In this document: one piece after another, positions 17,970 through 27,512 of the stretch
Numbering within the stretch: position 1 is the stretch's first letter
How the letters are laid out: the number at the start of each line of letters is the position of its first letter
DNA from: Desulfuromonadales bacterium
GTDB taxonomy: Bacteria > Desulfobacterota > Desulfuromonadia > Desulfuromonadales > JAGXHI01
DNA length: 64,000 nucleotides
Reading direction: 5' to 3'
Assembly (NCBI GenBank): GCA_024636295.1
Contig: JAGXHI010000045.1
Location: 1-64,000, forward strand
The notes under the pieces: generated by a model
The model's database searches: none
The model's input: the letters and a program-made list of their open reading frames with translations, nothing else
What the model was told of the DNA's origin: nothing
Made by a program: the position numbers and the translations under genes

Positions 17970-20660
17970 ATGATACAAGCACTTGTGAAAAAAGTTATTG
18001 GAAGCAAAAACGAGCGTGAACTCAAGCGCATGCAGCCCCTGGTGGATCATATAAACTCTCTCGAATCCGATTTCGAGTCGCTGACTGATGCGGAACTCTC
18101 CGGAAAGACGGCGGAGTTCCGGCAACGCATGGAAAAGGGTGAAACCCTCGATGACCTGTTGCCCGAAGCCTTCGCCGTGGTAAGGGAAGCCGGCAAGCGG
18201 GTTCTGGAGATGAGGCATTTCGACGTGCAGTTGATCGGAGGCATGGTGCTTCACTCCGGCAAGATCGCCGAGATGAAAACCGGTGAGGGGAAAACCCTCG
18301 TGGCGACGCTACCGTGCTACCTGAACGCCCTTGCAGGAAAGGGCGTCCATGTGATTACCGTCAATGATTATCTTGCGCGGCGTGACTCCGAGTGGATGGG
18401 CCGGATTCATAAATTCCTGGGCCTCTCAGTCGGTTGCATCGTTCACGGTCTGACCGAACTGCAGCGCAAGGAAGCCTACGTTTGCGATATCACCTATGGT
18501 ACGAATAACGAATTCGGCTTCGATTACCTTCGGGACAACATGAAGTTTTCCCTGGAGGATTACGTTCAGCGGACACATCGTTTCGCCATCGTGGACGAGG
18601 TCGATTCCATTCTCATCGATGAAGCCAGGACCCCCCTGATCATTTCGGGTCCCAGCGAAGCATCCAGCGAGCTCTATTATGAAGTGAATCGGATTATCCC
18701 CATGCTGAAAAAAGGGGAGGTGATTGAGAACCGGGACGGCAAGCTCGGCCAGACGACGAAGGAATATACCGGTGATTACACAGTGGATGAGAAGGCGAGG
18801 TCCGCCGCTCTCACCGAGGATGGCGTCGCCAAGGTGGAGAGGCTCCTGGGTATCGAGAATCTGTATGATCCCCGCAATATCGAGCGCCTCCATCACGTGA
18901 ATCAGGCTCTTAAGGCTCATGCCCTCTTCCGCAGGGATGTAGATTACGTCGTCAAGGAAGGCGAGGTCCTCATTGTCGATGAATTCACTGGTCGTCTCAT
19001 GCCTGGCCGCCGCTGGAGCGACGGTCTGCACCAGGCGGTAGAGGCGAAAGAAGGTGTCAAGATCGAAAGTGAAAACCAGACCCTGGCCACCATCACTTTC
19101 CAGAATTACTTCCGCATGTATGAAAAGCTGGCGGGGATGACGGGAACCGCCGATACCGAGGCCGCCGAATTTCACGAAATCTACAAACTCGACGTCATGG
19201 TGATGCCGACAAACCAGCCCATGATCCGGCAGGACAATTCCGATGTCATCTACAAGACGGAAAAGGAGAAGTTCCAGGCTGTTATCGAGGATATCGTGGA
19301 AAGCTACGAGAAGGGACAGCCAACGCTGGTGGGAACCATTTCCATCGAGAAATCGGAAGTTCTGGCCGAGATGCTCAAAAAGCGCGGCATTCCGCATAAC
19401 GTTCTGAACGCCAAGCATCACGAGAAAGAGGCTGAGATCGTTGCCCAGGCTGGGCGCAAGGGCGCGGTGACAATTGCCACGAATATGGCTGGCCGCGGCA
19501 CCGACATTATTCTGGGAGGCAACCCGGAGATGCTCGCAAGGCGGGAGTCGGCTGTCGCCGAGGACCCGGAAGCGGCTTATGGCCTTGCGCTGGAAAAATA
19601 CCGCCGAGTCTGCGCGGAGGAGAAGGGGGCGGTGCTTCAGGCGGGCGGTCTTTATATCATCGGGACGGAACGACATGAGTCCCGGCGGATCGACAATCAG
19701 CTTCGGGGCCGTTCGGGGCGCCAGGGCGATCCGGGGAAAAGCCGCTTCTATCTCAGTCTCGAAGACGACCTGCTTCGCATTTTCGGTTCCCATCGTGTAG
19801 CTTTCGTCATGGACAAGCTCAAGATACCCGAGAATGAGCCGATCGAACACGGGATGATTTCCAAGGCGATAGAAAACGCTCAGAAAAAGGTGGAGGGGCA
19901 CAATTTCGATATTCGAAAGCATCTCATCGAATACGATGACGTGATGAACCGCCAGCGGGAAGTTATCTATACCCAGCGCAGGGAGGTGCTTGCCGGTGAA
20001 AATATCCGCGAAATGATCGTTGGAATTCTCGAGGAGACGGTGGAAGACATGATAGCCACCTTCTGCCCGGAGAAGACTCCCTCCTCCGAATGGACCTGGG
20101 ACAGTCTGCTGGAAGATTTCCGCACCATGTTCCACTTTGAACCGGATATCTCCAGGTTCCGCACCGACAATGCGTCCCGGGAAGAGCTGGAAAGCTCTTT
20201 GAAAGAGCAGGTCATGGGCCGGTTCTCGGAACGGGAGGAGGAGTTCACTCCTCCGGTCATGGCTCATCTCATGAAAGTCCTTCTGCTGCAGACTGTCGAC
20301 AGCCAGTGGAAAGATCACCTGTTGTCCATAGATCATCTCAAGGAAGGGATCGGTCTGCGGGGTTACGGTCAGCGTAATCCCAAACAGGAATATAAACGAG
20401 AAGCCTACAACCTCTTCATGGAAATGATGGGACGCATCCGTCATGAGGTGGTTCAGAAACTTTTCCGTGTTCAACTCGCCCAGCAAGAGGACGTGAACCA
20501 GATGGAGGCGGAGCAGCGCAAGCGTAAGCTGACCCTGAACCGTGTCGGGGGCGGAGAGCAGGAGAAGAAGCCGGTAACCCGGGAAGAGGAAAAGGTCGGA
20601 AGAAACGATGCCTGCCCCTGCGGGAGCGGAAAAAAATACAAGAAATGCTGTGGCCGATAA
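17970..20660 (+). CDS. secA: Preprotein translocase ATPase SecA
   Basis: Motor ATPase of the Sec translocon, 896 residues. Features are the DEAD-like Walker [27 protein letters not shown], Walker [18 protein letters not shown], the preprotein cross-linking region, [31 protein letters not shown], and the C-terminal zinc/SecB-binding tail [22 protein letters not shown] 17970 follows TGGAGA. The full length matches typical proteobacterial SecA. argJ follows after 41 bases, a neighbourhood seen in Geobacter relatives. Confidence 0.98.
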   Translation: MIQALVKKVIGSKNERELKRMQPLVDHINSLESDFESLTDAELSGKTAEFRQRMEKGETLDDLLPEAFAVVREAGKRVLEMRHFDVQLIGGMVLHSGKIAEMKTGEGKTLVATLPCYLNALAGKGVHVITVNDYLARRDSEWMGRIHKFLGLSVGCIVHGLTELQRKEAYVCDITYGTNNEFGFDYLRDNMKFSLEDYVQRTHRFAIVDEVDSILIDEARTPLIISGPSEASSELYYEVNRIIPMLKKGEVIENRDGKLGQTTKEYTGDYTVDEKARSAALTEDGVAKVERLLGIENLYDPRNIERLHHVNQALKAHALFRRDVDYVVKEGEVLIVDEFTGRLMPGRRWSDGLHQAVEAKEGVKIESENQTLATITFQNYFRMYEKLAGMTGTADTEAAEFHEIYKLDVMVMPTNQPMIRQDNSDVIYKTEKEKFQAVIEDIVESYEKGQPTLVGTISIEKSEVLAEMLKKRGIPHNVLNAKHHEKEAEIVAQAGRKGAVTIATNMAGRGTDIILGGNPEMLARRESAVAEDPEAAYGLALEKYRRVCAEEKGAVLQAGGLYIIGTERHESRRIDNQLRGRSGRQGDPGKSRFYLSLEDDLLRIFGSHRVAFVMDKLKIPENEPIEHGMISKAIENAQKKVEGHNFDIRKHLIEYDDVMNRQREVIYTQRREVLAGENIREMIVGILEETVEDMIATFCPEKTPSSEWTWDSLLEDFRTMFHFEPDISRFRTDNASREELESSLKEQVMGRFSEREEEFTPPVMAHLMKVLLLQTVDSQWKDHLLSIDHLKEGIGLRGYGQRNPKQEYKREAYNLFMEMMGRIRHEVVQKLFRVQLAQQEDVNQMEAEQRKRKLTLNRVGGGEQEKKPVTREEEKVGRNDACPCGSGKKYKKCCGR

Positions 20661-20701
20661 CATTCTGAAACGTGACATCATTCTGACAGGGAATCTCCCC
20701 C

Positions 20702-21895
20702 ATGGGAAGAGAAGAGGATAAAGTCAAGGGATTCAAGTTCGCGGCGAGGGCCGCGGGTATCCGCAAATCTGGTCGGCTGGATGTCGCGATGATTTATTCC
20801 GAGGTTCCCGCCACGTGCGCGGGAGTATTCACCACCAACCGGGTTGTGGCCGCCCCTGTAACGGTCAGTTCCCCTCGTATCCGCAAAGGTCTCTGTCAGG
20901 CGGTGGTGCTCAACAGCGGCAATGCTAATGCGTGCACGGGCGACCAGGGGCTCCGTGACGCCCTGCGTTGCGCAGAAGTCGCCTCGCATGCCCTCGGAAT
21001 TCCGGAGGATCTCGTAGCAGTTTCATCCACGGGGGTTATCGGAGTGCCTCTGCCAATGGAAAAATTGGAGCGGCATGTCTCTCTTCTGCCCGGTCAGCTC
21101 AAGGCCAACGAAGCGGATGCGACAGCCCAGGCCATCATGACCACCGATTCCTTCCCGAAGATGTCCTTCTCCAAAGCGGAAGAGCCGGAGGATTATGCGA
21201 TAATGGGGATCGCCAAGGGTGCAGGGATGATTCATCCCAACATGGCGACCATGCTGGCCTTCGTGCTCACCGATGCCCAGGTGGACGGCGATTTCCTCGA
21301 CGCCGCTCTCCGAAGGGGGGTGGATCGGTCCTTCAACATCATCACCGTGGATCGCGATACCAGCACGAACGATATGGTCCTTGTCCTGGCTAACGGCCTC
21401 GCCGGAAACCGGGTCATCCTGGAAGGCGATCCGGAGGCGGAGCGTTTTGAACGCCGCCTTCAAGCGGTCCTGCTCGAATTGGCCAAGATGATTGTCCGGG
21501 ATGGAGAAGGGGCAACCAAGCTCGTGGAGATCCGGATCACAGGTGCGGCGGATTTGGAAGACGCCCGCAAGGCCGCTTTCAGCGTTGCCACCTCCAATCT
21601 TGTGAAAACCGCGTTTTTCGGCGAGGACGCAAACTGGGGACGAATCATCGCTGCTGTCGGGTACTCCGGTGCTCAGGTCGACCCGAACCGGGTGGAAATC
21701 CGCTTTGAGGATGTCGTCATGGCTCACGGCGGAATTGCCGTCGGGGGCGATTCCGAGGCCCGGGCCACGGAAATCCTCAAACGCCCTGAGTTTGTGGTAA
21801 CGGTCGATCTGGGACTCGGAAATGGAGAAGGTGCCTACTATACCTCCGATTTGACCTATGACTACGTGAAAATCAACGCGGCGTATAGAACCTGA
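20702..21895 (+). CDS. argJ: Glutamate N-acetyltransferase (ornithine acetyltransferase)
   Basis: ArgJ transfers acetyl from N-acetylornithine to glutamate in the cyclic arginine pathway. 397 residues. The autoprocessing site is visible in MIHPNMATMLAF, where the Thr becomes the nucleophile of the beta chain. DRDTSTNDM, KTAFFGEDANWGRI and VDLGLGNGEG are other family motifs. The N terminus is some residues shorter than most ArgJ (direct entry at KGFKFAARAAGI), with no better upstream start visible. Whether it is bifunctional (also using acetyl-CoA) cannot be read from sequence. Confidence 0.95.
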   Translation: MGREEDKVKGFKFAARAAGIRKSGRLDVAMIYSEVPATCAGVFTTNRVVAAPVTVSSPRIRKGLCQAVVLNSGNANACTGDQGLRDALRCAEVASHALGIPEDLVAVSSTGVIGVPLPMEKLERHVSLLPGQLKANEADATAQAIMTTDSFPKMSFSKAEEPEDYAIMGIAKGAGMIHPNMATMLAFVLTDAQVDGDFLDAALRRGVDRSFNIITVDRDTSTNDMVLVLANGLAGNRVILEGDPEAERFERRLQAVLLELAKMIVRDGEGATKLVEIRITGAADLEDARKAAFSVATSNLVKTAFFGEDANWGRIIAAVGYSGAQVDPNRVEIRFEDVVMAHGGIAVGGDSEARATEILKRPEFVVTVDLGLGNGEGAYYTSDLTYDYVKINAAYRT

Positions 21896-22112
21896 AAGCC
21901 ATAGCTGCAGACAGCAATCAACTATCTTGCTCTCGTCGGCATCCTCAATCGAAAACACCTTTCTGAAGCCGACCGTCACATCAGGCCAGTTCACTGTCTA
22001 TGTGAACAGGCGGTGGAGTGGGGATTCGCATCCGTCCGTATCCCTACTTTTTCTGTGGCGGGGGCCCGTTTCGCCTAAACAATTATGAAAGAATGGCACC
22101 TGGAGAACGCCG

Positions 22113-23294
22113 GTGGACACTGCTGATTATCGTCGCGTCGTCCTGATCGTTCTGGACGGTGCAGGGGCGGGGGCTCTTCCCGATGCGGCTGAATACGGAG
22201 ATGAAGGGGCAAACACGCTTCTCCATGTCGCCCAAAGCTGCGGCGGATTGCACCTTCCGGTCCTGGAGCGGCTCGGACTGGGAAATATTCTGTCCCTTCC
22301 CGGCATTCCTCCCGCCCGGCATCCTGCCGCCGCCTTCGGCCGGATGTCGGAGCGTTCCGCGGGCAAGGACACCGTCACAGGGCACTGGGAGATTGCCGGC
22401 CTGATCCAGGAGGAGCCGCTGCCCACTTTCCCGGAGGGATTTCCTCCGGAAATCATCGAAGCTTTCCGACAGCAGACCGGATTCGAACCTTTGGGAAATG
22501 TGGCCGCCAGCGGCACGGAAATTCTTCGCCTGCTCGGAGAGGAACACCTGGCCACCAGTCGGCCCATCGTCTACACCAGCGTGGACTCCGTCTTTCAGAT
22601 TGCCGCACATGAAAAGGTTATCCCCGTCGAACAACTCTATCAGCTTTGCCGGACCACCCGGCGTATTCTCGATCCTTACCGGGTCTGCAGAGTGATTGCG
22701 AGACCTTTCGAAGGAAGCAGGGCCAGCGATTTCCGGCGAACTTCCCGCCGAAAGGATTTTTCCCTTCCGCCTCCCGGTAAGACGCTTCTCGATAAACTGC
22801 AGGATCAGGGAGTTCACGTGATCGGAATTGGAAAGATCGGAGATATTTTCGCCGGGCGGGGCATCGACCGGTCCATTCCCACCAAGAGCAATGCCGACGG
22901 CGTCACGGCCACCCTGCGTATTCTCGGCGAAGTCCCGGAGGGGTTGATCTTTACCAATCTGGTTGATTTCGATATGCTGTTCGGGCACCGGCGCGACGCC
23001 AGGGGGTTCGGCCGCGCACTTGAGAAATTTGATGCAGAACTGCCCCGTCTGATGGCGAGCCTCAAAGAAGACGACCTGCTGGTGATTACGGCCGACCATG
23101 GATGCGATCCGACAGCACGGGGTACGGACCATACTCGCGAGCACGTTCCTCTTCTGGTGTGGTCTAAAAAGCTTTCCCGTGGACGGCCTCTGGGGTCCCG
23201 GAGCTGCTTCTGCGATATTGCAGCGACCATAGCCGAGGCTCTGGGTATTTCCTTCGGCGGGGGGAGAAGTTTTCTGAGGGATCTGGAGGATTAA
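22113..23294 (+). CDS. deoB: Phosphopentomutase
   Basis: Alkaline-phosphatase-superfamily mutase interconverting (deoxy)ribose 1- and 5-phosphates in nucleoside salvage. 393 residues. Metal-binding motifs are VLIVLDGAGAG, GKDTVTGHWE (with the phosphorylated Thr), VDFDMLFGHRRD, ITADHGCDPT and DHTREHVPLL. GTG 22113 is used with GGAGA upstream. No purine phosphorylase or deoC lies next to it. The last four bases overlap the convergent PilZ gene. Confidence 0.95.
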   Translation: MDTADYRRVVLIVLDGAGAGALPDAAEYGDEGANTLLHVAQSCGGLHLPVLERLGLGNILSLPGIPPARHPAAAFGRMSERSAGKDTVTGHWEIAGLIQEEPLPTFPEGFPPEIIEAFRQQTGFEPLGNVAASGTEILRLLGEEHLATSRPIVYTSVDSVFQIAAHEKVIPVEQLYQLCRTTRRILDPYRVCRVIARPFEGSRASDFRRTSRRKDFSLPPPGKTLLDKLQDQGVHVIGIGKIGDIFAGRGIDRSIPTKSNADGVTATLRILGEVPEGLIFTNLVDFDMLFGHRRDARGFGRALEKFDAELPRLMASLKEDDLLVITADHGCDPTARGTDHTREHVPLLVWSKKLSRGRPLGSRSCFCDIAATIAEALGISFGGGRSFLRDLED

Positions 23295-24028
23295 ACGCCC
23301 CGGGAAAAAAAGGGCGCCGGTCGATGGGAAATATCAGAGTTCAGCGTGACCTCACGGGCAAATTCCCGGTGAAGGAATTCTTCCAGGGTACGCCGATTTT
23401 CCTCAGACATGGAAAGGAACTCCACCCCGACGCCCTGAAGATAATTGTTCCGGGGATCGGGCGGAACATAATAAAGAATGCTGCCTTCGAGTTCCAGCTC
23501 CTTGCCCATCCCCATCAGGGGCAGGATAACCCGCAGACGGTCGCCTTTTTTCACGCGGGAGCCGCTTTTGACGAAAAGACCCCGGCTGCTCAGGCTAAGA
23601 ACCTCGGCGAGCCCTGACGTTTCACCATTGCAGAACATGCCGGGAAGCCTGACTGTCAGCCGAAGGTTTTTACGGGGATATTTCATCAGATGCTTCTGGA
23701 TTAATTCAAAAAGTCCGAAAAGATCGATCGGAAGTTCAAGAGTTTCGTGCGGGATGCGAATATGAGAGTATTTCCCGGCATCCCGCAGAACCACAAGGGG
23801 CCGCTTCTCGACCCCGACTTTTCGCTCCACCGCATCTGCTAATCCGGACAAGTTCCTTTCCAGGAGGTCCGTTCCCAGGATAAGCAGGTCCGGAGCGGTC
23901 GCTTCAAGAAAAGCAAGTATCTGTTCGTGCCGGGATGACGCAACGACACGGTATCCCCAGTTTTTCAGAACAAGTTCGAGCGTCGAAAGAAGATCTTCGC
24001 TGCCGGCGCCCACAAGAATCCGTTTCAT
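23291..24028 (-). CDS. Degenerate receiver domain fused to PilZ domain
   Basis: Protein of 245 residues. Residues 1-115 have a CheY-like fold pattern (MKRILVGAGSEDLLSTLELVL, PDLLILGTDLL), but the phospho-acceptor Asp is replaced by Gly52 and the acidic pair after strand 1 is missing. A PilZ domain follows near 125-225: the RxxxR motif is present in PRKNLRLTVR, while the second c-di-GMP motif reads SLSSRG rather than D/NxSxxG. It may bind c-di-GMP weakly or act by protein contact. Met10 of the track ORF (24028) is chosen because GGGAGA precedes it by 7 bases. Possible roles are motility or exopolysaccharide control. Confidence 0.82.
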   Translation of the reverse strand: MKRILVGAGSEDLLSTLELVLKNWGYRVVASSRHEQILAFLEATAPDLLILGTDLLERNLSGLADAVERKVGVEKRPLVVLRDAGKYSHIRIPHETLELPIDLFGLFELIQKHLMKYPRKNLRLTVRLPGMFCNGETSGLAEVLSLSSRGLFVKSGSRVKKGDRLRVILPLMGMGKELELEGSILYYVPPDPRNNYLQGVGVEFLSMSEENRRTLEEFLHREFAREVTLNSDISHRPAPFFSRGV

Positions 24029-24186
24029 GCTGAGTTCTCCCTTCAGAAATTTCATTTGTTCTCGAACTTAGTAGGAATTTTCTAAATGGGCAAGAAAAAA
24101 GAGCAATTAGGATGAATTCATCAGCTTATGCATTCCATTACGAAGTCTGATCTACCATAAAACCGCTCAAGAAAAGGAGGTCGAAC

Positions 24187-24573
24187 ATGAAGAGATCTGC
24201 TGCGATTTTTGTCTGCCTGGCCCTTGCGGGAATTTTTTCCACTCCGGTTCTGGCGGTGGAAGTCGAAGAGGCGCTCGTCACCGCCGGAATTGTGGACCGT
24301 ATGCCTGCCGAAGTTCTGGAGAGCTATCCCGTTACGGTGGAAAAGCTCTACTGCTTTACGAGAATCACAGGAGCGGTGGGAGAGACCTCCGTCATCCATG
24401 TCTGGTATCATGAAGAGGAGGAAATGGCGCGGGTGGAACTTCCTGTCCGCTCTCCAGACTGGAGAACATGGTCATCCAAAACTATTCTTCCGTCCTGGAC
24501 CGGGGACTGGAAGGTTGAAATTCTCGATAGTGAAGAAAATCTTCTCGCGACCGTCCCTTTCAGCCTTTTCTGA
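24187..24573 (+). CDS. Exported DUF2914-family protein
   Basis: Small secreted protein of 128 residues. A typical signal peptide (MKRSAAIFVCLALAGIFSTPVLA) is followed by a domain resembling DUF2914 (VEKLYCFTRITGA, VIHVWYHEEEEMARVELPV, WRTWSSKTILPSWTGDWKVEIL). A strong AAAGGAGG precedes ATG 24187. DUF2914 has no established function. It is the first gene of a two-gene unit with the small ORF starting 14 bases downstream and is divergent from the receiver-PilZ gene. Confidence 0.82.
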   Translation: MKRSAAIFVCLALAGIFSTPVLAVEVEEALVTAGIVDRMPAEVLESYPVTVEKLYCFTRITGAVGETSVIHVWYHEEEEMARVELPVRSPDWRTWSSKTILPSWTGDWKVEILDSEENLLATVPFSLF

Positions 24574-24586
24574 TGCGGATGGACAG

Positions 24587-24850
24587 ATGAAGCAAATCCT
24601 GGCAAATTCGGATATCGCGGAAATCGAGATTTCGGTCCCATCGGGGCGCCGGCATCTCAGAGCCTGTCTGCGCCTGGCCGGAGGAGGGGAAATCGTTTTG
24701 CAGGAGGCTACCGTCGCGGCGCTGGTCCGGGGGTTTATCTCCGTAAAGACCCACCCGGTGCGGGAAAGTCTTCGATTGACGGGGAAAAAGATGGAACCGG
24801 GAGAAAAAAAGAAGGATTTTGCGGACTGGCAGTTTGTTGAAGATCAGTAG
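24587..24850 (+). CDS. Hypothetical protein, 87 residues, downstream of the DUF2914 gene
   Basis: Not recognised. It begins at ATG 24587, 14 bases after the upstream stop; the longer track ORF of this frame is only read-through of the DUF2914 gene in another frame. The protein is soluble, with a regular pattern suggesting a beta-sheet domain (IEISVPSGRRHLRACLRLAGG) and a charged C terminus. It ends before a perfect bidirectional terminator, which supports it as the last gene of the unit. Confidence 0.6.
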   Translation: MKQILANSDIAEIEISVPSGRRHLRACLRLAGGGEIVLQEATVAALVRGFISVKTHPVRESLRLTGKKMEPGEKKKDFADWQFVEDQ

Positions 24851-24880
24851 TTTACGAGAGGTTCTTCGTCCGGATGTCGA

Positions 24881-24920
24881 TAATCAAAAAAGCGCCCCGT
24901 TTGGGACGCTTTTTTGATTC
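24881..24920. terminator. Bidirectional Rho-independent terminator
   Basis: AATCAAAAAAGCG pairs with CGCTTTTTTGATT, extended by CCG/GGG inside. A/T runs on both sides make it active for the plus-strand unit and for convergent mucR. Confidence 0.92.
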
Positions 24921-24935
24921 AAGACCCGGCAGAGC

Positions 24936-25373
24936 TTATTTTTTCTTGCGCCCTTTTCCACGAGCTGCACGGGCTTTGGCCAGGTTTTCCCCGAGACCGC
25001 GATCCACCGCCATCTGTCGGCGGCTTTCGGAATAGGATCGGGCGGCGAGAGGCTGGGTGCGGGGAATATCGAACTGCTTCCGGTATTCCCCCGGTTTCAT
25101 CCCGTGGGCTGTTTTCAGGTGCCGCGCAAGGGTTTTCATCTCCTTGCTGCAGATCATGCAGATGACCTTATCCTTCCCGAAAGCTTTTTTTCTGGAAACG
25201 GCAGGCTCGGTCTCCTCGGCAGGCAATTCACTCTCTCTGAATTCACCTTTTTCGATTGCGGCAAGAGCCTTTCCAACCTCGGAAAGTTCCGCAAGAAGTT
25301 CTTCTTTGGTCATGGGTGTCGTCGAAGCATGAGCTGCGACGATTTCGGCAGTCATTTCGAGCAGAGTTGCCAT
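24936..25373 (-). CDS. MucR/Ros-family zinc-finger transcriptional regulator
   Basis: Protein of about 145 residues. The Ros/MucR zinc finger is visible as CMICSKEMKTLARHLKTAHGM followed by GEYRKQFDIPRTQPLAA. The N-terminal helix region (MATLLEMTAEIVAAHAS) corresponds to the oligomerisation segment of MucR. The tail is very basic (ARAARGKGRKKK). Met15 of the track ORF (25373) is chosen because AAGGAGG lies 8 bases upstream. MucR proteins act as H-NS-like silencers on AT-rich DNA; the adjacent upstream region is strikingly AT-rich, so autoregulation is plausible. Confidence 0.87.
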   Translation of the reverse strand: MATLLEMTAEIVAAHASTTPMTKEELLAELSEVGKALAAIEKGEFRESELPAEETEPAVSRKKAFGKDKVICMICSKEMKTLARHLKTAHGMKPGEYRKQFDIPRTQPLAARSYSESRRQMAVDRGLGENLAKARAARGKGRKKK

Positions 25374-25756
25374 TTGTTTTGCCTCCTTATTTAATGGGTG
25401 AATAAATGAATGCACAAAGTTGGATTAGTAATACAAGAAATGATAATAAAATCAAGATAAAAGTAAAATCTTTAAGTAAAGAATGATGTTTTTACGTCAC
25501 TCGATTTATTCAAGGATCTTTAAAGCCTTCACAGACCCTCTTTCTATTTTCAATTCTCTGATTTTTTATGGACAGCATTCATTTACATCCGCCCGAGAAA
25601 ATTTGTGAAAGGTGCGTGAATTCTGCAGACTTGAATTTTTAAGATATTGTAAAAACACTTTTTAGTGAATTTGAAGGAATGCCAGGGGGAAGATGATTTT
25701 TTTACAGAATTTTTAAACATACAAAGCTTATAAACCCTTGAATTTGCCGGTTTATA
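25374..25756. other. AT-rich intergenic region between mucR and the receiver gene
   Basis: About 380 bases without a supported gene. It is much richer in A/T than the surrounding DNA, with many T-A steps and A or T tracts. It must contain the divergent mucR promoter and upstream signals of the receiver gene. No hairpin terminator or repeat array was seen. Confidence 0.6.
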
Positions 25757-25759
25757 GTG

Positions 25760-25788
25760 TTGACACTGATAAAGTGGTATGGTAGTTT
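25760..25788 (+). promoter_or_regulatory. Candidate promoter of the receiver/acidic-linker gene
   Basis: Perfect TTGACA at 25760-25765, 17-base spacer, then TAGTTT at 25783-25788. The -10 is poor. It would give a leader of about 75 bases before ATG 25871. Confidence 0.45.
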
Positions 25789-25870
25789 GATGACGATTTG
25801 CGGGGGATTAGTTTTCTCTCCGTCACCGGGAGACCCGGTTTTTTCCCCTCTGGGAACAAGGAGGCATCGG

Positions 25871-27337
25871 ATGAGCAAGAAGCTGTTGTTGGCCGACGAC
25901 AGTATTACGATTCAAAAAGTTATAGGCATCACTTTTGCGCATGAGGACTATGAGCTGATTATCGCGGATAATGGGGATGCCGCGCTGGAAATGGCCAGAA
26001 ATACTCGGCCCGACCTGGTGCTCGCCGATGTCTATATGCCCGGCAAAAACGGCTATGAGCTCTGTGCCGCGATCAAGAAGGATCCAACTCTGAAAAGGGC
26101 GCCGGTTCTTCTTCTGAGCGGAACGTTCGAGTCTTTCGACGAGAAAAAAGCTGAGGCTTCCGGCGCGGACAGCTGGATTTCCAAGCCGTTCGAATCGCAG
26201 GCCCTCATTGACCGGGTGGAAGAACTCCTGGCCAATGTTCCAGTGGAAATTCCCGAAGATGTCGAAACTGCTCCAGAAGAAACGATCCGATTAGAGCCGG
26301 CCGCGATGGAAGCACCAACGGAAGATACGATCTCCCCCCGGATGGATCTTCCGGATATCGAAGCGGATATGTGGGATGAGCTGGATCTGTCCGAAGAATT
26401 GATGGAGCAGGGCTCGGATATCGAGAGGGACTCCGATTTCGGGAACATCGAAGATATCGAGGAGGATTGGCCCGAGGAGGAAAGCGAAGAAGAAGGAGAT
26501 ACGGAGCTCTGGGGAGCCGTCTCCTTCAGCGAAGAAGACCTGGGCGAGGACATTGAATCAGAGGAGGACCTCTTCGAAGAAGATGATTTCTGGGAGAGCG
26601 ATCAGGATTTGACGCCGGAGCAGAAAGAGGAGCTCGCCTTTGAAGAGCCGGAGGAGTCATTTGCGGGACTGGGCGAGGATCGTTCGCCTCGGAGCGCGGA
26701 AGATCTGACCTTCCAGGCGCCGGAGCCTGATGAGATTCCGGATGAAGAGATCCTTCCGCTGGAGGATGTCGATATCCTGGAAGAAGAGAGTCTCGGGGCG
26801 GATGACTGGGAGGAGGAATTCGAATTCCAGGACGAGGAAGATGGATTTTCTGAAGATATTTCCTCCTCCCTTCGTGAAGTGGAAGTTGACTCTGCCGGTG
26901 GCGAGGTTTTCTCCTTTGAGAAGTTGAGCGATGAGAATAGCGAACTCGAAGCTCCGGAAGAGCAAAAGGGGGGGGATTTCGGGATTTCTGATCCGGAGGA
27001 AGAATTTCCAGAACTGGAAGAGGATTTCGACGCCTTGGAGGTTGACGAAATTGCATCCGAAGGGATTCCCGGAACCGAGAGTGTCGATTTTCTTCCTCGT
27101 ACGGCCGGGGTCTTCGAATCGGCAAATCAGTCCGCTTCGGTTTCCGAGCAAGTGGAAAAGCAGGTTCAGTCACTGGATGAAGAGGAAATCACAAGGATCG
27201 TGGAAAAAATTGCCGGGGCCGTAATAGAAAAAATGGCCAATTCCGTGCTCGAGAAAATTGCATGGGAAGTGGTCCCCGATCTGGCTGAGAGCATGATCCG
27301 CGATGAAATTCGTAAGATAAAAGAAAAAGCACAGTAA
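25871..27337 (+). CDS. Response regulator with long acidic linker and C-terminal helical domain
   Basis: Protein of 488 residues. Residues 1-120 form a complete receiver domain (LLLADDSITIQKV, phospho-acceptor Asp53 in LVLADVYMPGKNG, Lys in SWISKPF). Residues 125-420 are extremely acidic and low in complexity (runs of E/D with scattered aromatic and Leu residues), probably disordered. Residues 430-488 form amphipathic helices (IVEKIAGAVIEKM, LEKIAWEVVPDLAESMI, RDEIRKIKEK). There is no DNA-binding domain. ATG 25871 has AAGGAGG upstream; the track start lies in the promoter. Similar receivers are frequent in Deltaproteobacteria; function here is unknown, possibly polar organisation or motility. 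Confidence 0.85.
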   Translation: MSKKLLLADDSITIQKVIGITFAHEDYELIIADNGDAALEMARNTRPDLVLADVYMPGKNGYELCAAIKKDPTLKRAPVLLLSGTFESFDEKKAEASGADSWISKPFESQALIDRVEELLANVPVEIPEDVETAPEETIRLEPAAMEAPTEDTISPRMDLPDIEADMWDELDLSEELMEQGSDIERDSDFGNIEDIEEDWPEEESEEEGDTELWGAVSFSEEDLGEDIESEEDLFEEDDFWESDQDLTPEQKEELAFEEPEESFAGLGEDRSPRSAEDLTFQAPEPDEIPDEEILPLEDVDILEEESLGADDWEEEFEFQDEEDGFSEDISSSLREVEVDSAGGEVFSFEKLSDENSELEAPEEQKGGDFGISDPEEEFPELEEDFDALEVDEIASEGIPGTESVDFLPRTAGVFESANQSASVSEQVEKQVQSLDEEEITRIVEKIAGAVIEKMANSVLEKIAWEVVPDLAESMIRDEIRKIKEKAQ

Positions 27338-27366
27338 AAAAAGAGGGACCAGGGCCGTGGGCCAAA

Positions 27367-27415
27367 GGTCCGAGGAAAAAGCCTGAATCGGCTGTTTTAT
27401 CCTCGGGCCTTTTTG
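27367..27415 (+). terminator. Long Rho-independent terminator before valS
   Basis: GGTCCGAGGAAAAAGCC pairs imperfectly with GGCTGTTTTATCCTCGGGCC around TGAATC, followed by TTTTTG. Confidence 0.88.
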
Positions 27416-27512
27416 CCATCGTTCATATTGACGGTATGATTGGGGATTGCTAAAATCCCCATTTCTTTTTGCCTTGTCCGAATCGTAATCCCCCTCGAAG
27501 GATTAAAAGAAT

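Noticed and set aside
18426-20681. 751-residue minus-strand ORF opposite secA
   Set aside because: It is an antisense shadow of an unmistakable SecA; the reverse frame is open because of codon third-position bias, and no domain is recognisable.
22083-23144. 353-residue minus-strand ORF opposite deoB
   Set aside because: Shadow of DeoB; no motifs of its own.
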